Shown: positions 32,974 through 43,701, counted from the first letter of the stretch. The stretch: DNA of 64,000 nt from Primorskyibacter flagellatus (GCF_900176485.1 NZ_FWYD01000002.1:124001-188000), one strand, 5' to 3'. Notes: generated from the sequence alone by a model not told the origin. Translations and numbers: made by a program.

Positions 32974-35529
32974 ATGTCCCGCTACACCCCCGCCGAAATC
33001 GAGCCGAAATGGCAACAGGCCTGGGAAGAGGCCGGAACCTTCACCGCCACGCGGGAGGGCGACAAGCCGAAATACTATGTGCTCGAGATGTTCCCTTACC
33101 CGTCCGGGCGCATCCATATCGGCCATGTGCGCAACTACACGATGGGCGACGTGATCGCGCGGTACAAGCTGTCCACCGGGCATAACGTTCTGCATCCGAT
33201 GGGGTTTGACGCGTTCGGAATGCCTGCCGAAAACGCCGCCATGGCGATCGGCGGTCACCCCAAGGACTGGACCTATTCCAACATCGACACGATGGTTGAG
33301 CAGATGAAGCCGATGGGCTGGTCTCTGGACTGGACCCGGATGTTCGCGACCTGCGATCCGGAATATTACGGCCAGCAGCAGGCGCTGTTCATTGATATGC
33401 TGGATAGCGGACTGGTCTATCGCAAGAACGCCGTGGTCAACTGGGATCCGGTGGACATGACGGTGCTGGCCAACGAACAGGTGATCGACGGCAAGGGCTG
33501 GCGGTCGGGTGCCGAGGTGGAGCGCCGCGAGTTAACGCAGTGGTTCTTCAAGATCTCCGACATGTCGGAAGAGCTTCTGGACGCGCTGGACGGGCTGGAT
33601 GACTGGCCCGCCAAGGTCAAGCTGATGCAGGCCAACTGGATCGGCAAATCGCGCGGGCTGCAATTCAGCTTCAGCCTGATCGACGGCCCGCATGGCATGG
33701 ACCGGGTCGAGGTCTACACCACACGTCCCGACACGCTGATGGGGGCCTCTTTCGTCGGTGTCTCGCCCGATCACCCGCTGGCAAAGCAACTGGAACGGGA
33801 CAATCCCGAGGTTGCCGCCTTCTGCGCGGAATGCCGTAAGGGCGGCACCACTGCCGAGGCATTGGAGACGGCCGAAAAACTGGGCTATGACACTGGCCTC
33901 AAGGTCATGCATCCCTTTGATAACGGCTGGGAGCTGCCGGTCTATATCGCCAACTTCATTCTGATGGATTACGGCACCGGCGCGATTTTCGGCTGCCCCG
34001 GCCATGATCAGCGCGACCATGACTTCTGCACCAAATACGATCTGCCCATCGTGGACACGTTCCTGCCGCTCGACGGCGCGCATGACATTCAGGCAGAACC
34101 GTTCGTGCCCGCAAAGACCGAACAGGTCCGCTATACCCGTCTGATCGCGGGCAACGAGGTGCAGACCGGCGACGAAGCCGTGGATGCGGCGGTTGATTTC
34201 TGCGAGGCCAATGGCGTGGGCCAGGGCGTCACCAAGTTCCGCCTGCGCGACTGGGGCCTCAGCCGTCAACGCTATTGGGGATGCCCGATCCCGGTTGTCC
34301 ATTGCGAGGCTTGCGGCGTCGTGCCCGAGGCCAAGGAAAACCTGCCGATCAAACTGCCCGACGATGTCAGCTTTGACGTGCCGGGCAACCCTCTGGATCG
34401 TCACCCGACCTGGCGCGATTGCACCTGCCCGAAATGTGGCGCGGCGGCGCAGCGCGAAACCGATACGATGGACACATTCGTGGACAGTTCGTGGTATTTC
34501 GCGCGCTTCACCGCTCCGCGCGCCACCACGCCCACGGATATGGCAGAGGCCGAATACTGGATGAATGTCGACCAGTATATCGGCGGCATCGAACACGCGA
34601 TCCTGCATCTGCTCTATTCGCGTTTCTTCGCGCGTGCGATGATCCAGACCGGTCACCTGCCCGAGAAATGCGCAGAGCCGTTCAACGCGCTGTTCACGCA
34701 AGGCATGGTGACACATGCGATCTATCAGACGCGCGACGAAAACGGTCGCCCGGTCTATCATTACCCCGAAGATGTGGATCTGCGCGAAGGCAAAGGGATT
34801 CTGAAGGACGGCACCGAGGTAGAGATCATCCCGTCGGCCAAAATGTCCAAGTCCAAGAACAACGTCGTCGATCCGGTGCAGATCGTCCAGCAATACGGTG
34901 CCGATACCGCGCGCTGGTTCGTGCTCAGCGATTCGCCCCCGGAACGCGACGTGGAATGGACCGCCAGCGGTGCCGAGGCCGCCAGCAAGCACCTTGCCCG
35001 CGTCTACCGCATCGCCGCAGAAATCGCCGGGGACCAGACCGGCCCACAGGACGGGGACGAAGCCCTCCTGCGAGAGATGCACAAGGCCATTCACGATGTG
35101 ACGATGGGTGTGGAAAGCTTCGGCTTCAACGCCTCTATCGCGCGGCTTTATGCCTTCACCAATGTTCTATCCAAGGCCAAGGCCGGAGCGGCGGCGAAAC
35201 GCGAGGCCATGCGGGCACTGGCGCAGCTGATGTCACCGATGACGCCGCATCTGGCCGAGGAAATCTGGCAACTGCTGGGCGGCGAGGGCCTGATCGCCAA
35301 CGCGGCATGGCCCGTCACGGATGACGCGATGCTGGTCGAGGACAGCATAACCCTGCCCATTCAGGTCAACGGCAAGCGCCGCGGCGAGATTACCGTTGCC
35401 AAGGACGCCGACAAAGCCGAAGTTGAGAAACTGGCACTGGCGCATGAGGCCGTGCTGCGGGTGCTGGATGGTGCCCAACCGAAGAAAGTCATCGTGGTTC
35501 CGGGACGGATCATCAACCTTGTCGTCTGA
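32974..35529 (+). CDS. leuS: Leucyl-tRNA synthetase
   Basis: Charges tRNA(Leu). The 851-residue protein has the class I motifs [13 protein letters not shown] and [12 protein letters not shown], and the CP1 editing domain with [14 protein letters not shown] and [14 protein letters not shown]. The zinc-binding CPKCG insert is visible as [15 protein letters not shown]. The upstream frame is open, but ATG of [14 protein letters not shown] has AAAGGAATCCCCAC in front and matches the family N-terminus. Its last codons contain the TTG start of lptE (11-base overlap), beginning the conserved leuS-lptE-holA operon. Confidence 0.97.
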   Translation: MSRYTPAEIEPKWQQAWEEAGTFTATREGDKPKYYVLEMFPYPSGRIHIGHVRNYTMGDVIARYKLSTGHNVLHPMGFDAFGMPAENAAMAIGGHPKDWTYSNIDTMVEQMKPMGWSLDWTRMFATCDPEYYGQQQALFIDMLDSGLVYRKNAVVNWDPVDMTVLANEQVIDGKGWRSGAEVERRELTQWFFKISDMSEELLDALDGLDDWPAKVKLMQANWIGKSRGLQFSFSLIDGPHGMDRVEVYTTRPDTLMGASFVGVSPDHPLAKQLERDNPEVAAFCAECRKGGTTAEALETAEKLGYDTGLKVMHPFDNGWELPVYIANFILMDYGTGAIFGCPGHDQRDHDFCTKYDLPIVDTFLPLDGAHDIQAEPFVPAKTEQVRYTRLIAGNEVQTGDEAVDAAVDFCEANGVGQGVTKFRLRDWGLSRQRYWGCPIPVVHCEACGVVPEAKENLPIKLPDDVSFDVPGNPLDRHPTWRDCTCPKCGAAAQRETDTMDTFVDSSWYFARFTAPRATTPTDMAEAEYWMNVDQYIGGIEHAILHLLYSRFFARAMIQTGHLPEKCAEPFNALFTQGMVTHAIYQTRDENGRPVYHYPEDVDLREGKGILKDGTEVEIIPSAKMSKSKNNVVDPVQIVQQYGADTARWFVLSDSPPERDVEWTASGAEAASKHLARVYRIAAEIAGDQTGPQDGDEALLREMHKAIHDVTMGVESFGFNASIARLYAFTNVLSKAKAGAAAKREAMRALAQLMSPMTPHLAEEIWQLLGGEGLIANAAWPVTDDAMLVEDSITLPIQVNGKRRGEITVAKDADKAEVEKLALAHEAVLRVLDGAQPKKVIVVPGRIINLVV

Positions 35530-36001
35530 TCGCCGCCTCTTCCTGCTGTCTGCGCTGGCCCTCGGGGCCTGCGGCTTCACGCCCGCCTACGGGCCAAGCG
35601 GCGGCGCATCCGCCTTGCAGGGGCAGGTGCGGCTTGACGCGCCCGGTGGCCGGGCCAGCTATCTGCTCAACCAGCGGCTGGAAGAACGCCTTGGCCACGC
35701 GCCAACCGGCAGATACGCTCTGAGCTATGCGCTCAAGACCGGACGGGACGACCTTGGGACAACCTCTGAAGGCGTGACCTCGCGCTATCACCTGTCGGGA
35801 TCAGCCACATGGTCGCTGACCGACACGGATGAACGTGTCGTGGCCTCCGGCAAGGTGGACAGCTTTTCGTCCTATTCGCCCACCGGATCCACCGTCGCAA
35901 CGCGGGCATCGCAGCGCGACGCCACCGCAAGGCTGATGATCATTCTCGCGGATCAACTGGTCGATCAGCTGCTTCTTCAGGCCTCGGACCTGCCGGCATG
36001 A
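35519..36001 (+). CDS. lptE: LPS assembly lipoprotein LptE
   Basis: The outer-membrane lipoprotein plug of the LptD lipopolysaccharide translocon. The 160-residue protein has a lipobox ending at Cys18 ([18 protein letters not shown]); the CGFTPAYG stretch is very typical of alphaproteobacterial LptE. The following domain alternates beta strands and helices ([33 protein letters not shown]). It begins at a TTG inside leuS, so it is translated through coupling, and ends in the ATGA overlap with holA. Identification rests on lipobox, tail and gene order. Confidence 0.92.
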   Translation: MSSDRRLFLLSALALGACGFTPAYGPSGGASALQGQVRLDAPGGRASYLLNQRLEERLGHAPTGRYALSYALKTGRDDLGTTSEGVTSRYHLSGSATWSLTDTDERVVASGKVDSFSSYSPTGSTVATRASQRDATARLMIILADQLVDQLLLQASDLPA

Positions 36002-37023
36002 AACTGTCCGCGCGCGATGCGGCGGGCTATTTTGCAAAGCCCGACCCGGCCAAGACCGGCCTGCTGATCTTTGGCGCGGATGCGATGCGCGTCGCGCTGA
36101 AACGTCAGCAGGTGATTGCCGCGCTGATCGGCCCGCAAGGCGAAGAGGAAATGCGGCTGACCCGCCTGCCCGCCGCTGATCTGCGCAAGGACCCCGCAGC
36201 CCTGTCCGACGCGATCAAGGCACAGAGTTTTTTTCCCGGCCCGCGTGTTGCCTTTCTGGAAGAGGCCACGGACGGGATCACCAAGGTGGTAACAGCGGCG
36301 CTTCAGGACTGGCAACCCGGCGATGCGCAGGTGATCGTCACCGCCGGGCAGCTAACCGCGAAATCCGCCTTGCGCAAACTCTTTGAGGGGCACCCCAACG
36401 CCTATGCCGTGGGCATTTATGACGACCCGCCCAGCCGGGCCGAGATTGAGGCGGATCTCAAACACTCTGGCCTGCCCGCGCCATCGCCCGACGCGATGGA
36501 GGCTTTGACGATGCTGTCGCGGCAGCTTGATCCCGGCGATTTCCGGCAGACGGTCGAAAAGCTGGCGCTGTATCTGCTGGATCAGGATGCACCCGCAACG
36601 CCCGAGGATGTGGCAGCCTGCGCCCCCAGCTCTACCGAGGCAGAGGTGGACGACATCCTGAACATCGTGGCCGAGGCGCGCACCGGCGAGATTGGCCCGG
36701 TCATGGCGCGATTGCAGTCACAAGGCACCAACGCGGTTGCCCTGATGATCGGCGCGACGCGGCATTTCAAGATCCTGCACAAGGTCGCATCGGACCCCGG
36801 CGGTGCTGGATCGGGTATCGGCAAGCTGCGCCCGCCGGTGTTTGGCCCGCGTCGCGACCGTGTGATGCGTCAGGCGCAAAACTGGGGCACCGCGCGGCTG
36901 GAACAAGCGATGACAATGCTGACGGATACAGAGCTGCAACTTCGCTCTGCGGGTCAGCATGCTCCGACCATGGCGCTGGTCGAGCGAGTTCTGATTCGGC
37001 TGTCGATGCTGGCGCGCCGCTAG
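35998..37023 (+). CDS. holA: DNA polymerase III delta subunit
   Basis: The clamp-loader subunit that opens the sliding clamp. The 341-residue protein fits the family: an N-terminal AAA-like domain (KTGLLIFGADAMRVALKRQ) without a working P-loop, a middle ARRVAFLEEATDGITKV-like region, a second domain (about 130-210), and the helical collar domain with LSRQLDPGDFRQTVEKLALY. It overlaps lptE by four bases (ATGA) and is the last gene of the leuS operon. Confidence 0.94.
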   Translation: MKLSARDAAGYFAKPDPAKTGLLIFGADAMRVALKRQQVIAALIGPQGEEEMRLTRLPAADLRKDPAALSDAIKAQSFFPGPRVAFLEEATDGITKVVTAALQDWQPGDAQVIVTAGQLTAKSALRKLFEGHPNAYAVGIYDDPPSRAEIEADLKHSGLPAPSPDAMEALTMLSRQLDPGDFRQTVEKLALYLLDQDAPATPEDVAACAPSSTEAEVDDILNIVAEARTGEIGPVMARLQSQGTNAVALMIGATRHFKILHKVASDPGGAGSGIGKLRPPVFGPRRDRVMRQAQNWGTARLEQAMTMLTDTELQLRSAGQHAPTMALVERVLIRLSMLARR

Positions 37024-37170
37024 CACCGGGTTGACCGCACCTTGGCGGGGCAGGTTCGCAAATCTCAGCCGGACATTTGTTGCCAAAGCCTGTCACGGCC
37101 CGTTTGCGGGCTTGTCACGGCAAGACACAGCGCGCAGTCTGGCCACGAAAACGGCAGGAGAGATCTTCAT

Positions 37171-37761
37171 ATGTATACGGTTATCGGTGGCGTTCAGAGC
37201 CGCACATTCAGGGTTCTGTGGTGTCTGGAAGAGTTGGGTGTGCCGTTTGAACACCGCCCCGCCGCGCCCCGATCTGACGAGGTGACCACTGTCAGCCCGT
37301 TGGGCAAAATCCCGGTTCTGCTGGAAGGCGACGCGGTGATCCCTGATTCGACCGCGATAATGACCTATCTGGCGGATAAGAACGGCGCGCTGACCTGTCC
37401 GGCTGGCACGCTGGAACGGGCGCGTCAGGATGCGCTGACCTTCCGTATCCTCGACGAGGTCGACGCGATCCTGTGGGCGGCAGCACGGCACAGTTTCATT
37501 CTGCCGAAAGAAGAGCGGGTTCCCGCGATCAAGGACAGCCTGAAGCTGGAATTTTCGCGAAATCTGGAACGTCTGACGGGTGAAATCCGTGGGCCGTTCC
37601 TGATGGGCGAGGATCTGACGATCCCGGACATCATTCTGGGCCATTGTGGTGGCTGGTCTCGCACCGCAAAGTTCCCCGATGCCCCGGCAGAGTTTGTGAA
37701 CTACCTCAAACGCCTGCGCGGCCGTGCAGCGTTTCAACGCACCGTTGCCTATGGCGGCTGA
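37171..37761 (+). CDS. Glutathione S-transferase
   Basis: A 196-residue GST with an N-terminal thioredoxin-like domain (MYTVIGGVQSRTFRVLWCLE, the conserved NPxGKVPxL region as SPLGKIPVLLEG, the ESxAI loop as DSTAIMTYLADK) and the all-alpha domain containing MGEDLTIPDIILGHCGGW. The first residues YTVIGGVQSRTFRVL suggest a Ser or Tyr/Arg-type active site near residue 10; the class is not clear. AGGAGAG lies nine bases before the ATG. The longer open frame upstream lies in a gene-free gap and has poor codon use. Confidence 0.88.
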   Translation: MYTVIGGVQSRTFRVLWCLEELGVPFEHRPAAPRSDEVTTVSPLGKIPVLLEGDAVIPDSTAIMTYLADKNGALTCPAGTLERARQDALTFRILDEVDAILWAAARHSFILPKEERVPAIKDSLKLEFSRNLERLTGEIRGPFLMGEDLTIPDIILGHCGGWSRTAKFPDAPAEFVNYLKRLRGRAAFQRTVAYGG

Positions 37762-37848
37762 CCCCTCGGCTTGCCTGGCCCCGACCGCGCGCCCCGTTTA
37801 GCGCCCTGCTGTTGGCCACGAACTGCTCACGAACCGGCCAGGTCGGTG

Positions 37849-39021
37849 TCAGCCATGCGCCGCAGCAGCGCGGCCCGCATGCAGCCCCGTGGCAAGGCAC
37901 GCCGTCAGGAGATAGCCGCCGGTGGGCGCTTCCCAGTCCAACATCTCGCCCGCAGCGAATACGCCCGGCATCGCCCGAAGCATAAGCCCATCGTCCAGCG
38001 CATCGAACGGTACCCCACCGGCGGTGGAGATTGCCTCGTCCAGCGGGCGCAGGCCGGAATGACGGATCGGCAAAGCCTTGATCTGCTGGGCGAGCACTTC
38101 GGGAAAGTTTGACAGCGGGCCTGCGAATTCCATCAGCAGGGCGATTTTCTGCGGCTCCAGTTTAAGCACCTTGCGCAGGTGGTTGGTATAGCTGGTCTTG
38201 CCGCGTGGTTTTGCAATACGGCTCGCGATGTCGCCCGCGTCACGATCCGGGGCAAGGTCGAGGATCAGGTCTGCGCCACCGCGCAGCGCTGGTGTCAGCG
38301 CGTAGATGCCCCCACCTTCCAAACCGCGCGCAGAGATCATCGCCTCGCCCCGCAGGGTCTCGGCACCGGCGGTCAGTCGGATATTCTTCAAAGGCGCACC
38401 AAAATGGCGGGTCATATGCGGCGTCCAGTCGATGCGAATACCCGCATTGGACGGCTGGAATGGCGCAAGGTCGACCCCCTGCCCGACAAGCATCGCCGCC
38501 CACTGCCCGTCAGAGCCAAGCCGCGCCCAGCTGGCACCGCCCAAGGCAAGCACCGTCACCTGCGCGTCGATTGTCTGTTGGCCGTCCGGCGTGTCGAACG
38601 TCGCCGCCGAGTCCTGCCAACCGGTCCAGCGCCAGCGCCTTTGCAGCGTGACGCCCTTTTCGGTGAGCCGCGCCAGCCAAGCCCGCAATAACGGCGAGGC
38701 CTTCATCGTCTTGGGAAAGACGCGGGCGGTGGACCCGGTGAAAACCTCTTGCCCAAGATCACGCGCCCAGGCCTGCACGTCTTCAGGCCCGAACGCATCC
38801 AGTGCCGCACGCAGTCGCGGCGGCATGTCGGGGTAAGATGCCAGAAATCTGTCGAACGGCTCATCCCGTGTCAGGTTCAGCCCGGACTTGCCCGCCATCA
38901 GGAATTTGCGCCCGAAAGAGGGTTTGGCGTCGGCCACGGTAACCTGGCGTCCGGCATCGGCCAGCGCCTCTGCCGCCATCAGCCCGGCGGGACCACCGCC
39001 GATGATCAGCGCGTCGGTCAC
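37849..39021 (-). CDS. NAD(P)/FAD-dependent oxidoreductase, HI0933/BaiN-like flavoprotein
   Basis: A 390-residue flavoprotein. The FAD-binding Rossmann motif is at the start (ALIIGGGPAGLMAAEALADAGRQ, in part), followed by the HI0933-family stretch FLMAGKSGLNLTRDEPFDRF. The C-terminal FAD segment reads GGVPFDALDDGLMLRAMPG and ends in ATGLHAGRAAAA. Reactions of this family are largely unknown. The start is a GTG overlapping the stop of the mscS-like gene upstream (GTGA), which gives MTDALIIGGG. The gene is convergent with the GST. Confidence 0.85.
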   Translation of the reverse strand: MTDALIIGGGPAGLMAAEALADAGRQVTVADAKPSFGRKFLMAGKSGLNLTRDEPFDRFLASYPDMPPRLRAALDAFGPEDVQAWARDLGQEVFTGSTARVFPKTMKASPLLRAWLARLTEKGVTLQRRWRWTGWQDSAATFDTPDGQQTIDAQVTVLALGGASWARLGSDGQWAAMLVGQGVDLAPFQPSNAGIRIDWTPHMTRHFGAPLKNIRLTAGAETLRGEAMISARGLEGGGIYALTPALRGGADLILDLAPDRDAGDIASRIAKPRGKTSYTNHLRKVLKLEPQKIALLMEFAGPLSNFPEVLAQQIKALPIRHSGLRPLDEAISTAGGVPFDALDDGLMLRAMPGVFAAGEMLDWEAPTGGYLLTACLATGLHAGRAAAAHG

Positions 39022-40370
39022 GCCTCTACCTGTGGTTCTGGCAGCGGCGGCGTGCCTTTCAGCTCGATCACGCGATGCGGATAGGGGATCTCGATGCCAT
39101 TGTCCTTGAGCGCGTTCCAAATCAGGAACAGCACGTCCGAGGTGAATTTGTTCGGCCCGTCATCCAGCCCGTTGACCCAGAATTCGACGGCAAAATCGAT
39201 GCCGGAATCGCCAAACCCGCGCAGTTCGCAGTCCGGTGGGTAGGGCGCTTGCAGAATGCCCGGATGGGTGGCGACCGCAGCCTCGATGATCGCGGGCACG
39301 GCGTTGATGTCAGTGTCGTAAGACACGCTGAACGGCGCCTCGTACCGGTTCGCCGACCCGCTGTCAGAATAGTTGACGACGCGGGTGGTGATGAAATCCT
39401 CGTTCGGCACCACGACCCAGCGGCCATCGAAGGTTTCCAGGATCATCGCACGGGCGGTGGTCTTGACGATGGTGCCGGACTGGCCGTCATCCAGCTCGAC
39501 AAAGTCGCCGACCGTGGCCTGCCCCTCGATCAGCAGGATCACGCCCGAGATGAAGTTCGCAGCGATCTTTTGCAGGCCGAACCCAAGCCCCACGCCAATC
39601 GCCCCCCCCAGTACGGCGAGCGAGGTCAGCGAGATGCCCATGATGTTCATCAACAGCAGAAAGGCGGCCCCGAAAATGGCAATCTCGGCGGCTTTCGCGG
39701 CAAGCTGTCGTGTCGCCGGGCGAAGTTCTTGCTGCTTTTCCAGATAGGCGGAGGATTGATCGTTGGACCAGCGCCCCAGCCAGAACAGCAACGCGCCCGC
39801 GATCAGCCCCCGCACCAGCGCCATCACCGAAAAGGTGATATTGCCCATCTGGATGGTCATCGCGTTCAACTGCGCAGAGGCCGCATCGAGCAGGCCCAAT
39901 GTGTAAAGCGCCATCACCGGCAGCAGGACATACCGACCAAGCAGTTTCAGGAAAGGATCGCGGATGGTCTCGTTGACAAGGACGCGCGCCGCGAGGAACA
40001 GGAACACCCGTTTGCCAAAGGCGATGACGGCCGTGGCACCAAAGGCCGAAAGCGTGATTGCTTCGCCAATCGCGGTGAAGGCATAGGCAAGAAGCGGCAG
40101 TAGGAGCGGCAGAAACAGCAGCGCAAAACGACGCGCGCTTGCGATGATGTTGCGCTGTGCCGGTGTCGGCGTCAGAAAATTTCTCAGGAATGGGACCAGA
40201 CGCCGCGACAACAGCACCGCCAGAACATAGGCAAGGGCGAGCAAGGCCAATTGCGACCACGAGGCCGGCTGCACGATCCACGCAAGCGCGATCTGCCAAC
40301 CCTGCAACGCATAGGCTGCGACGGTCTGCACCAGTTCCGGCTGCTGCGACAGATCCCAGTTCATGTTCAA
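39018..40370 (-). CDS. MscS-family mechanosensitive ion channel
   Basis: A 450-residue small-conductance mechanosensitive channel. Five or so membrane helices precede the MscS core, where the pore-lining helix is rich in Gly and Ala (LTSLAVLGGAIGVGLGFGLQ), followed by KIAANFISGVILLIEGQATV. The cytoplasmic vestibule region continues with GDFVELDDGQSGTIVKTTAR and ends with VEFWVNGLDDGPNKFTSDV. Such channels release solutes under hypo-osmotic shock. The longer N-terminal membrane domain puts it with the larger MscS-like proteins. It is translationally coupled to the flavoprotein gene. Confidence 0.93.
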   Translation of the reverse strand: MNMNWDLSQQPELVQTVAAYALQGWQIALAWIVQPASWSQLALLALAYVLAVLLSRRLVPFLRNFLTPTPAQRNIIASARRFALLFLPLLLPLLAYAFTAIGEAITLSAFGATAVIAFGKRVFLFLAARVLVNETIRDPFLKLLGRYVLLPVMALYTLGLLDAASAQLNAMTIQMGNITFSVMALVRGLIAGALLFWLGRWSNDQSSAYLEKQQELRPATRQLAAKAAEIAIFGAAFLLLMNIMGISLTSLAVLGGAIGVGLGFGLQKIAANFISGVILLIEGQATVGDFVELDDGQSGTIVKTTARAMILETFDGRWVVVPNEDFITTRVVNYSDSGSANRYEAPFSVSYDTDINAVPAIIEAAVATHPGILQAPYPPDCELRGFGDSGIDFAVEFWVNGLDDGPNKFTSDVLFLIWNALKDNGIEIPYPHRVIELKGTPPLPEPQVEA

Positions 40371-40600
40371 GCCCCTGACGCCGCCCCTACCCGGTCACCG
40401 TGTAGCCAAACAGCCGCCTCGGCCACAAGAAAGATTTTGCGTTTCCAAGGCTTCTGGTCCTGCCTCCGCCAAATTGTGCCGACGGGCGCGGTTCGGCGTC
40501 ATGCGGTTGTCATGTCCAGCGTGATGGAATGTTGAAGATCATCAACACCCGTATTGCCGCTTTGATGGAAAGCGGCTTGCGAGATTTCTGACGTGCCCCT
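40371..40600. other. 230-bp gap upstream of mscS-like gene
   Basis: The gap between the stop of the enoyl-CoA-hydratase-like gene and the start of the mscS-like gene, both leftward, has no convincing gene. It should hold the mscS promoter. A 20-codon rightward frame near 40528 has no supporting ribosome site. No terminator-like hairpin with a U-run was seen. Confidence 0.4.
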
Positions 40601-41209
40601 TCAGCGAAGCATCTCCTTGATCCCGCAGGCAATGACGGGGTCAGCCGCCAGACTGTCAGCGCTAAGCGCGCGCGCTTCGTCGATCAAACTCTCGGGCGCG
40701 ACCAGACGGTCTATCAGCCCCCATGTCTGCGCCTCCGACGCCTCGATTTTTTGTCCGGCCATCAGGATCATCGACGCCCGCGACCGCCCGATCAAATCAA
40801 TCATGCGGCGCGGGTCCGAGGGTTGCGGCAGGAATCCCAGTTTCATCACCGGGTAGAACACCTTCGCCGACGGCACCGCGATCCGGATGTCGCAGGCCAG
40901 CGCCATGCCCATGGAACCACCGGCGATTGTCCCGTTCAGTGCGGCAATGCTGAGGCCCGGCAAGGCTGCGATGGCGCTGGACAAGCGTTCCCATAGCGGG
41001 CTGGTGGCCATGCCCGCGCGCGCGGCCTCCAGATCGGCACCGGCAGAGAACACCTTGCCCGTACCAGTCAGGATGAGGGCCTTTGCCTCTTGGGCCGCCT
41101 CGGCAATCTCTGCCAGTTCTCCCAGCATTCCCGGCGTCAGCGAGTTTGCCTTGTCTGGGCGATTGATCCGCGCGATCCACAGCCCGTCCTCTTTTTCTAG
41201 AACGATCAT
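40601..41209 (-). CDS. Enoyl-CoA hydratase/isomerase family protein
   Basis: A 202-residue crotonase-fold protein, shorter than the usual 255-260 residues at the C-terminus. The oxyanion-hole segments are present: ILTGTGKVFSAGADLEAARA and ALNGTIAGGSMGMALACD. The region where the catalytic Glu pair of hydratases usually lies reads AKVFYPVMKLGFLPQPSD, so hydratase activity is not assured; isomerase or hydrolase activity is possible. The ATG of MIVLEKEDGLW overlaps the SDR stop (ATGA); the longer frame lies within the SDR gene. The pair may act on a CoA or keto intermediate. Confidence 0.85.
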   Translation of the reverse strand: MIVLEKEDGLWIARINRPDKANSLTPGMLGELAEIAEAAQEAKALILTGTGKVFSAGADLEAARAGMATSPLWERLSSAIAALPGLSIAALNGTIAGGSMGMALACDIRIAVPSAKVFYPVMKLGFLPQPSDPRRMIDLIGRSRASMILMAGQKIEASEAQTWGLIDRLVAPESLIDEARALSADSLAADPVIACGIKEMLR

Positions 41210-41958
41210 GTCAAGCCGACCTGTTTGCGGATGTCTTCGTCGCGCAGCGAAATTTCGTCGCCCAGCCATGCGTCCGCCTCGGGGCCGCACATCCACAACA
41301 ACGTCCGCGCCGGCCAATCAGGCGGGATATGATCGGACCAGTCCAGCTTGCTGACCGGGTTGATGCCGCTGGCCTTGATCTCGCGCTGCATCTGCGTGGC
41401 CACCGTGCCGGGGCTTAGGCCGATGGCGCGGATACCGGCCTCGCGGCCTTCCTTGTCAGCACAACGGGTCAGCATTGCAGCCCCTGCCTTGGACGCACAG
41501 TAATGTGACCAAGCCTCGACCGGGCCATGTGCGGCCCCGGAGCTGATCGTCAGGATCGTGCCGCCACCGGCTTTCATCATCACCGGCATCGCCGCGCGCA
41601 TGCCGTAAAAGACGCCTTTGAGGTTGATATCTATGGTATGTCCCCAGTCTTCGGGATCGGCCTCGGCCAGCAGGGAAATAGGCTCGATCACACCGGCATT
41701 GCCGATCAGCACATCGAGCCTGCCAAACGCCTCCAGACAGGCATTCACTGCTGCCTCGACCTCCCAGAAACGACTGACATCGCAAGGAATAGCGATGGCC
41801 TGCGGGCCGATCTCTCCGGCCAGATCCGCAACCGCGTCTTCGCTGCGCGCCACCAGCGCCAGCTTCGCGCCCGCTTCGGCAAAGGTCCGGGCTGCGGCCG
41901 CCCCGATCCCGCGACTGGCACCGGTGATCATCACGACCTTGCCATCAAGATTCTGCAT
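41206..41958 (-). CDS. Short-chain dehydrogenase/reductase
   Basis: A 250-residue NAD(P)-dependent SDR. The cofactor motif is VVMITGASRGIGAAAARTF, the structural NAG motif appears as VLIGNAGVIEP, and the catalytic Ser-Tyr-Lys set is in LTISSGAAHG and SHYCASKAGAAML. The substrate is unknown. Two starts are possible: the GTG of MAMQNLDG or, better spaced after AGGGAGAG, the ATG two codons later that I chose. It overlaps the downstream hydratase-like gene by four bases, so the two are coupled, and is divergent from the DUF2125 gene. Confidence 0.9.
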   Translation of the reverse strand: MQNLDGKVVMITGASRGIGAAAARTFAEAGAKLALVARSEDAVADLAGEIGPQAIAIPCDVSRFWEVEAAVNACLEAFGRLDVLIGNAGVIEPISLLAEADPEDWGHTIDINLKGVFYGMRAAMPVMMKAGGGTILTISSGAAHGPVEAWSHYCASKAGAAMLTRCADKEGREAGIRAIGLSPGTVATQMQREIKASGINPVSKLDWSDHIPPDWPARTLLWMCGPEADAWLGDEISLRDEDIRKQVGLT

Positions 41959-42145
41959 TGCCACTCTCCCTGCGTTTCGTTCTACCGACCATTGCTAGCG
42001 CAGCGGTGCCGCAAAGGTCCATATGCTGCATGCGCCGCAAATGACCGGGATGGGTGCCGAAATCCGACTTCCGGATTCCCAGACCTTGACCCTGCCCGCT
42101 GCGCAACCGAAGTTGAGGGAGACTAAGAAATTGGAGAAGCCCGTT

Positions 42146-43678
42146 ATGTTCCGCCGTTCAAATTTGATGTATTCCGCCGTCGCCTCGGTCGCCGTGATAG
42201 CCGCACAGCCCGCTTGGGCGGATGTGACCCCACAGCAGGTCTGGGACGATCTGGAAGCCTATATGGCCAGCTTCGGCTATAGCGTGACAGGCACCGAGTC
42301 GACATCCGGCAACGCCCTGACCATCACCGATATGGCCCTGTCGATGGACATCCCCGAAGGCGAAGGCACCATGGCCTTTTCCGCGTCCGAGGTCACGTTC
42401 GAAGATCTGGGCGACGGAAGCGTGCGCGTGACCTTTCCCGAAAACATGCCGATCAAGCTGAAGGTGAATGACGTCCCTGATGGCGAGCCTTTCGATCTGA
42501 CCATCGACTATGCCCAACAGGGGTTGCAGATGGTCGTGTCCGGCGAACCCGGCGACATGGTTTACGATTACACCGCCGACAGCCTGGGCATGCGCCTGTC
42601 AGAACTTATCGTGGATGGCGAAACGCTGGACCGCGATGCCGCTCGCGCCGATTTCAACTTGAAAGACATCACCGGCACCGCGCGCGTCTCTGTGGGTGAC
42701 CTGCGTGAGATTTCGCAATCGATGACCACGGGCGGCCTGGATTATGACGCCGCGTTCAAAGATCCGGAAACCGGAAATTCGGTGGAGTTCACCGGGACAG
42801 TTTCCGGGGTGTCGTTCGAAGGCGACACCACGATCCCGCTGGATATGGACCCCGAAGACATGCCCGCCATGCTGGCCGCAGGCTTTGCCGTCAATGGCAT
42901 GATCAACCACACCGGCGGATCAGGCACCTTTGCCGCGAGCGAGGACGGCGATGCGACAACTGGCAAGACCAGCTCGGGTGGAGGCAGTCTTCAGCTACAG
43001 ATGGACGCCGATGCCATCAGCTACGCGGCAGGTGCAACCGACCTTACCACAAGCTTCGCGGGCAACGAATTGCCCTTCCCAATTGAATCCGCGATGTCGG
43101 AAGCCTCGGTCAACCTGACGATACCGGTCTCCAAGAGCGAAGAGGCCAGCGACGTCGCCTTGGGCGTGAACCTTGCCGGGTTCACCATGTCGGACATGCT
43201 TTGGAACATCTTCGATTCGGACAAGGTATTGCCGCGCGATCCGGCGACCGTGGCGTTTGATCTGACCGGGAAGGTCAAGATGCTGGTGGACCTCATGGAC
43301 GCCGAGCAGATGGCCGCCGCCGACAGGGGCGAGATCACACCCGCAGAGCCGCAATCGCTGACGCTGAGCGGGCTTCTGATCGAAGCGATCGGCGCACGCG
43401 TGACAGGTGACGGCGAATTCACCTTCGACAACTCGGACCTCACGACCTTTGACGGCATGCCGCGTCCCGAAGGCACATTGAATGTCACTGTAAACGGCGC
43501 AAACGGGGTCATCGACAAGCTGATCCAGATGGGGCTGATGAAGGAACAGGACGCGATGGGGGCCCGGATGATGCTGAGCATGTTCTCGGTGCCAGCGGGC
43601 GGTGAGGATGAGTTGAAATCAACCATCGAGATCACCGAGCAGGGCCATGTTCTGGCCAACGGCCAGCGCATCAAATAG
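42146..43678 (+). CDS. Exported DUF2125 protein
   Basis: A 510-residue exported protein of the DUF2125 family. It begins with a signal peptide (basic MFRRSNLMYSAV, hydrophobic core, cleavage likely after AWA) and the mature part starts DVTPQQVWDDLEAYMASFG. The rest is beta-rich, with many Asp/Gly/Thr repeats and family-like stretches such as TITDMALSMDIPEGEGTMAF. The function is unknown; the location is periplasm or outer membrane. The frame is open upstream, but GGAGAAGCCCGTT before this ATG and the signal peptide fix the start. A strong terminator follows. Confidence 0.85.
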   Translation: MFRRSNLMYSAVASVAVIAAQPAWADVTPQQVWDDLEAYMASFGYSVTGTESTSGNALTITDMALSMDIPEGEGTMAFSASEVTFEDLGDGSVRVTFPENMPIKLKVNDVPDGEPFDLTIDYAQQGLQMVVSGEPGDMVYDYTADSLGMRLSELIVDGETLDRDAARADFNLKDITGTARVSVGDLREISQSMTTGGLDYDAAFKDPETGNSVEFTGTVSGVSFEGDTTIPLDMDPEDMPAMLAAGFAVNGMINHTGGSGTFAASEDGDATTGKTSSGGGSLQLQMDADAISYAAGATDLTTSFAGNELPFPIESAMSEASVNLTIPVSKSEEASDVALGVNLAGFTMSDMLWNIFDSDKVLPRDPATVAFDLTGKVKMLVDLMDAEQMAAADRGEITPAEPQSLTLSGLLIEAIGARVTGDGEFTFDNSDLTTFDGMPRPEGTLNVTVNGANGVIDKLIQMGLMKEQDAMGARMMLSMFSVPAGGEDELKSTIEITEQGHVLANGQRIK

Positions 43679-43701
43679 CCCCGCTGCCAACCCCTGTGAA
43701 C

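Noticed and set aside
40528..40590. 20-codon frame in the gap before the mscS-like gene
   Set aside because: Too short to judge, no ribosome site and no coupling to a neighbour.
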